64,000 nucleotides of DNA from Varroa destructor. Its lineage: Eukaryota > Arthropoda > Arachnida > Mesostigmata > Varroidae. The DNA lies in the NCBI RefSeq assembly GCF_002443255.2, contig NW_019211458.1, positions 16,425,939 to 16,489,938 on the forward strand, written 5' to 3'. Position numbers and translations under genes: made by a program. The notes below the pieces were generated by a model. That model saw only the letters and a program-made list of their open reading frames with translations. It was not told the DNA's origin and did not search any database. Shown here piece by piece: positions 63,292 through 64,000 of the stretch. Every line of letters begins with the position of its first letter. Position 1 is the first letter of the stretch.

Positions 63292-64000
63292 GAATAACAA
63301 GCCATAATAAGAAAAGACTTAGCAAAACAAATATACAATGTAACCAGCCACACCGCCAAAGCTGACCCCACGTTAGTGTTTGATGCGGTTACTAATAAGC
63401 GAGACCTAGCATATGTGGGCGTGTGATATGCATTTGCACTCGAATGGTTTCATGGCCAGTATCTCTCAAGGCCAGAAAAATAACCAACGTGATACTTAGT
63501 CGGAAAACTGTTATGATATTCATATCTAGTAAAAAAAGAAAACAAGCGGAAAGCCTGATGAACACGGTATGCGCGTTAAACAATTTACGTACATTGTATA
63601 TCTTTGTTAAGTTTATCTGAATATAAGAATTATCTCTTTGCGGACTTGCAGCCATAAGGTTTTCCCCGAGATTTTGCTTAATTTCAATTTTTCAAAGCCA
63701 GTCGCGAATACTTGTAGCTGTGTAAAAACTTGAGAATTAAAGTCGGTGGCTTATAAGGATCGAAACAGATGACACAGTAGGTGCAAAAGTAGTGAGAATA
63801 GGCTTCTTCTTAAGATTCGAGAGGAGAAACCGGAAGACAGGCGTAGGCGCGGAAAAAGGTAAATAAAGGTAGGCCTTCCGCATATATCGAATTTACGGGT
63901 GAGTGAATGAGCAGTATGTGGCGATGGCTTGATCTGCTTTCGTAATCGTAGCACTGTGGCTGTGTAGTGGTAGTAGTACTAAATGAAAAGAACTAGAATG
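63292..64000 (+). other. Probable 3-prime UTR and downstream DNA of the TRC8-like gene
   Basis: No further coding sequence is seen. Possible polyadenylation signals are ATTAAA at 63736-63741 and AATAAA at 63862-63867; which is used cannot be told from sequence. Confidence 0.45.

Noticed and set aside
1..64000. CRISPR arrays, operons, bacterial promoters, phage or integrated viral genes
   Set aside because: I saw no regularly spaced repeats, no clustered intronless genes and no recognisable viral proteins. The window is a eukaryotic chromosome segment.

Overview
The window is nuclear DNA of a multicellular eukaryote, almost certainly an animal. It has AT-rich non-coding DNA with many microsatellites, one 100-N assembly gap, and two recognisable metazoan genes built from short exons joined by GT-AG introns. 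Introns of 163-902 bp in the chromatin gene and CNG-triplet-rich islands would suit an arthropod, perhaps a mite or tick. That taxonomic guess rests on general impression, not on a diagnostic marker.

Layout. Positions 1 to about 36.6 kb hold no gene I can support: AT-rich sequence broken by islands visibly richer in C+G (about 9.0-10.4, 12.1-13.35, 18.7-20.5 and 22.3-24.6 kb) that may be promoters or unattached 5-prime exons. The N gap is at 35688-35787. From 43206 down to 36614 on the minus strand lies an NSD-family histone H3 lysine-36 methyltransferase gene. I resolved nine exons whose phases all agree (AT-hook, PWWP, PHD fingers, second PWWP, AWS-SET-post-SET). About 17 kb of spacer follows, with two more C+G-rich islands (44.9-47.8 and 56.0-56.9 kb), each ending in a strong plus-strand splice donor. 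From 60054 to 63291 on the plus strand is a three-exon gene for a TRC8/RNF139-like multi-pass membrane RING-H2 ubiquitin ligase (703 residues). The two genes are divergent (head to head), so the spacer must hold both promoters.

The genes belong to unrelated pathways: nuclear chromatin methylation, and ER-membrane protein degradation linked to sterol control. Nothing suggests they work together.

The most interesting observation is inside the NSD gene. A 63-codon, stop-free stretch (39147-39335) is bounded by a good GT donor and an AG acceptor in the same phase. It interrupts the first PHD finger, and removing it would restore the normal zinc-ligand spacing. It therefore looks like an exitron (an optionally spliced piece of coding exon) that could switch a chromatin-reader domain on or off. 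Splice junctions were chosen by eye from consensus, phase and family alignment; no transcript data were available.
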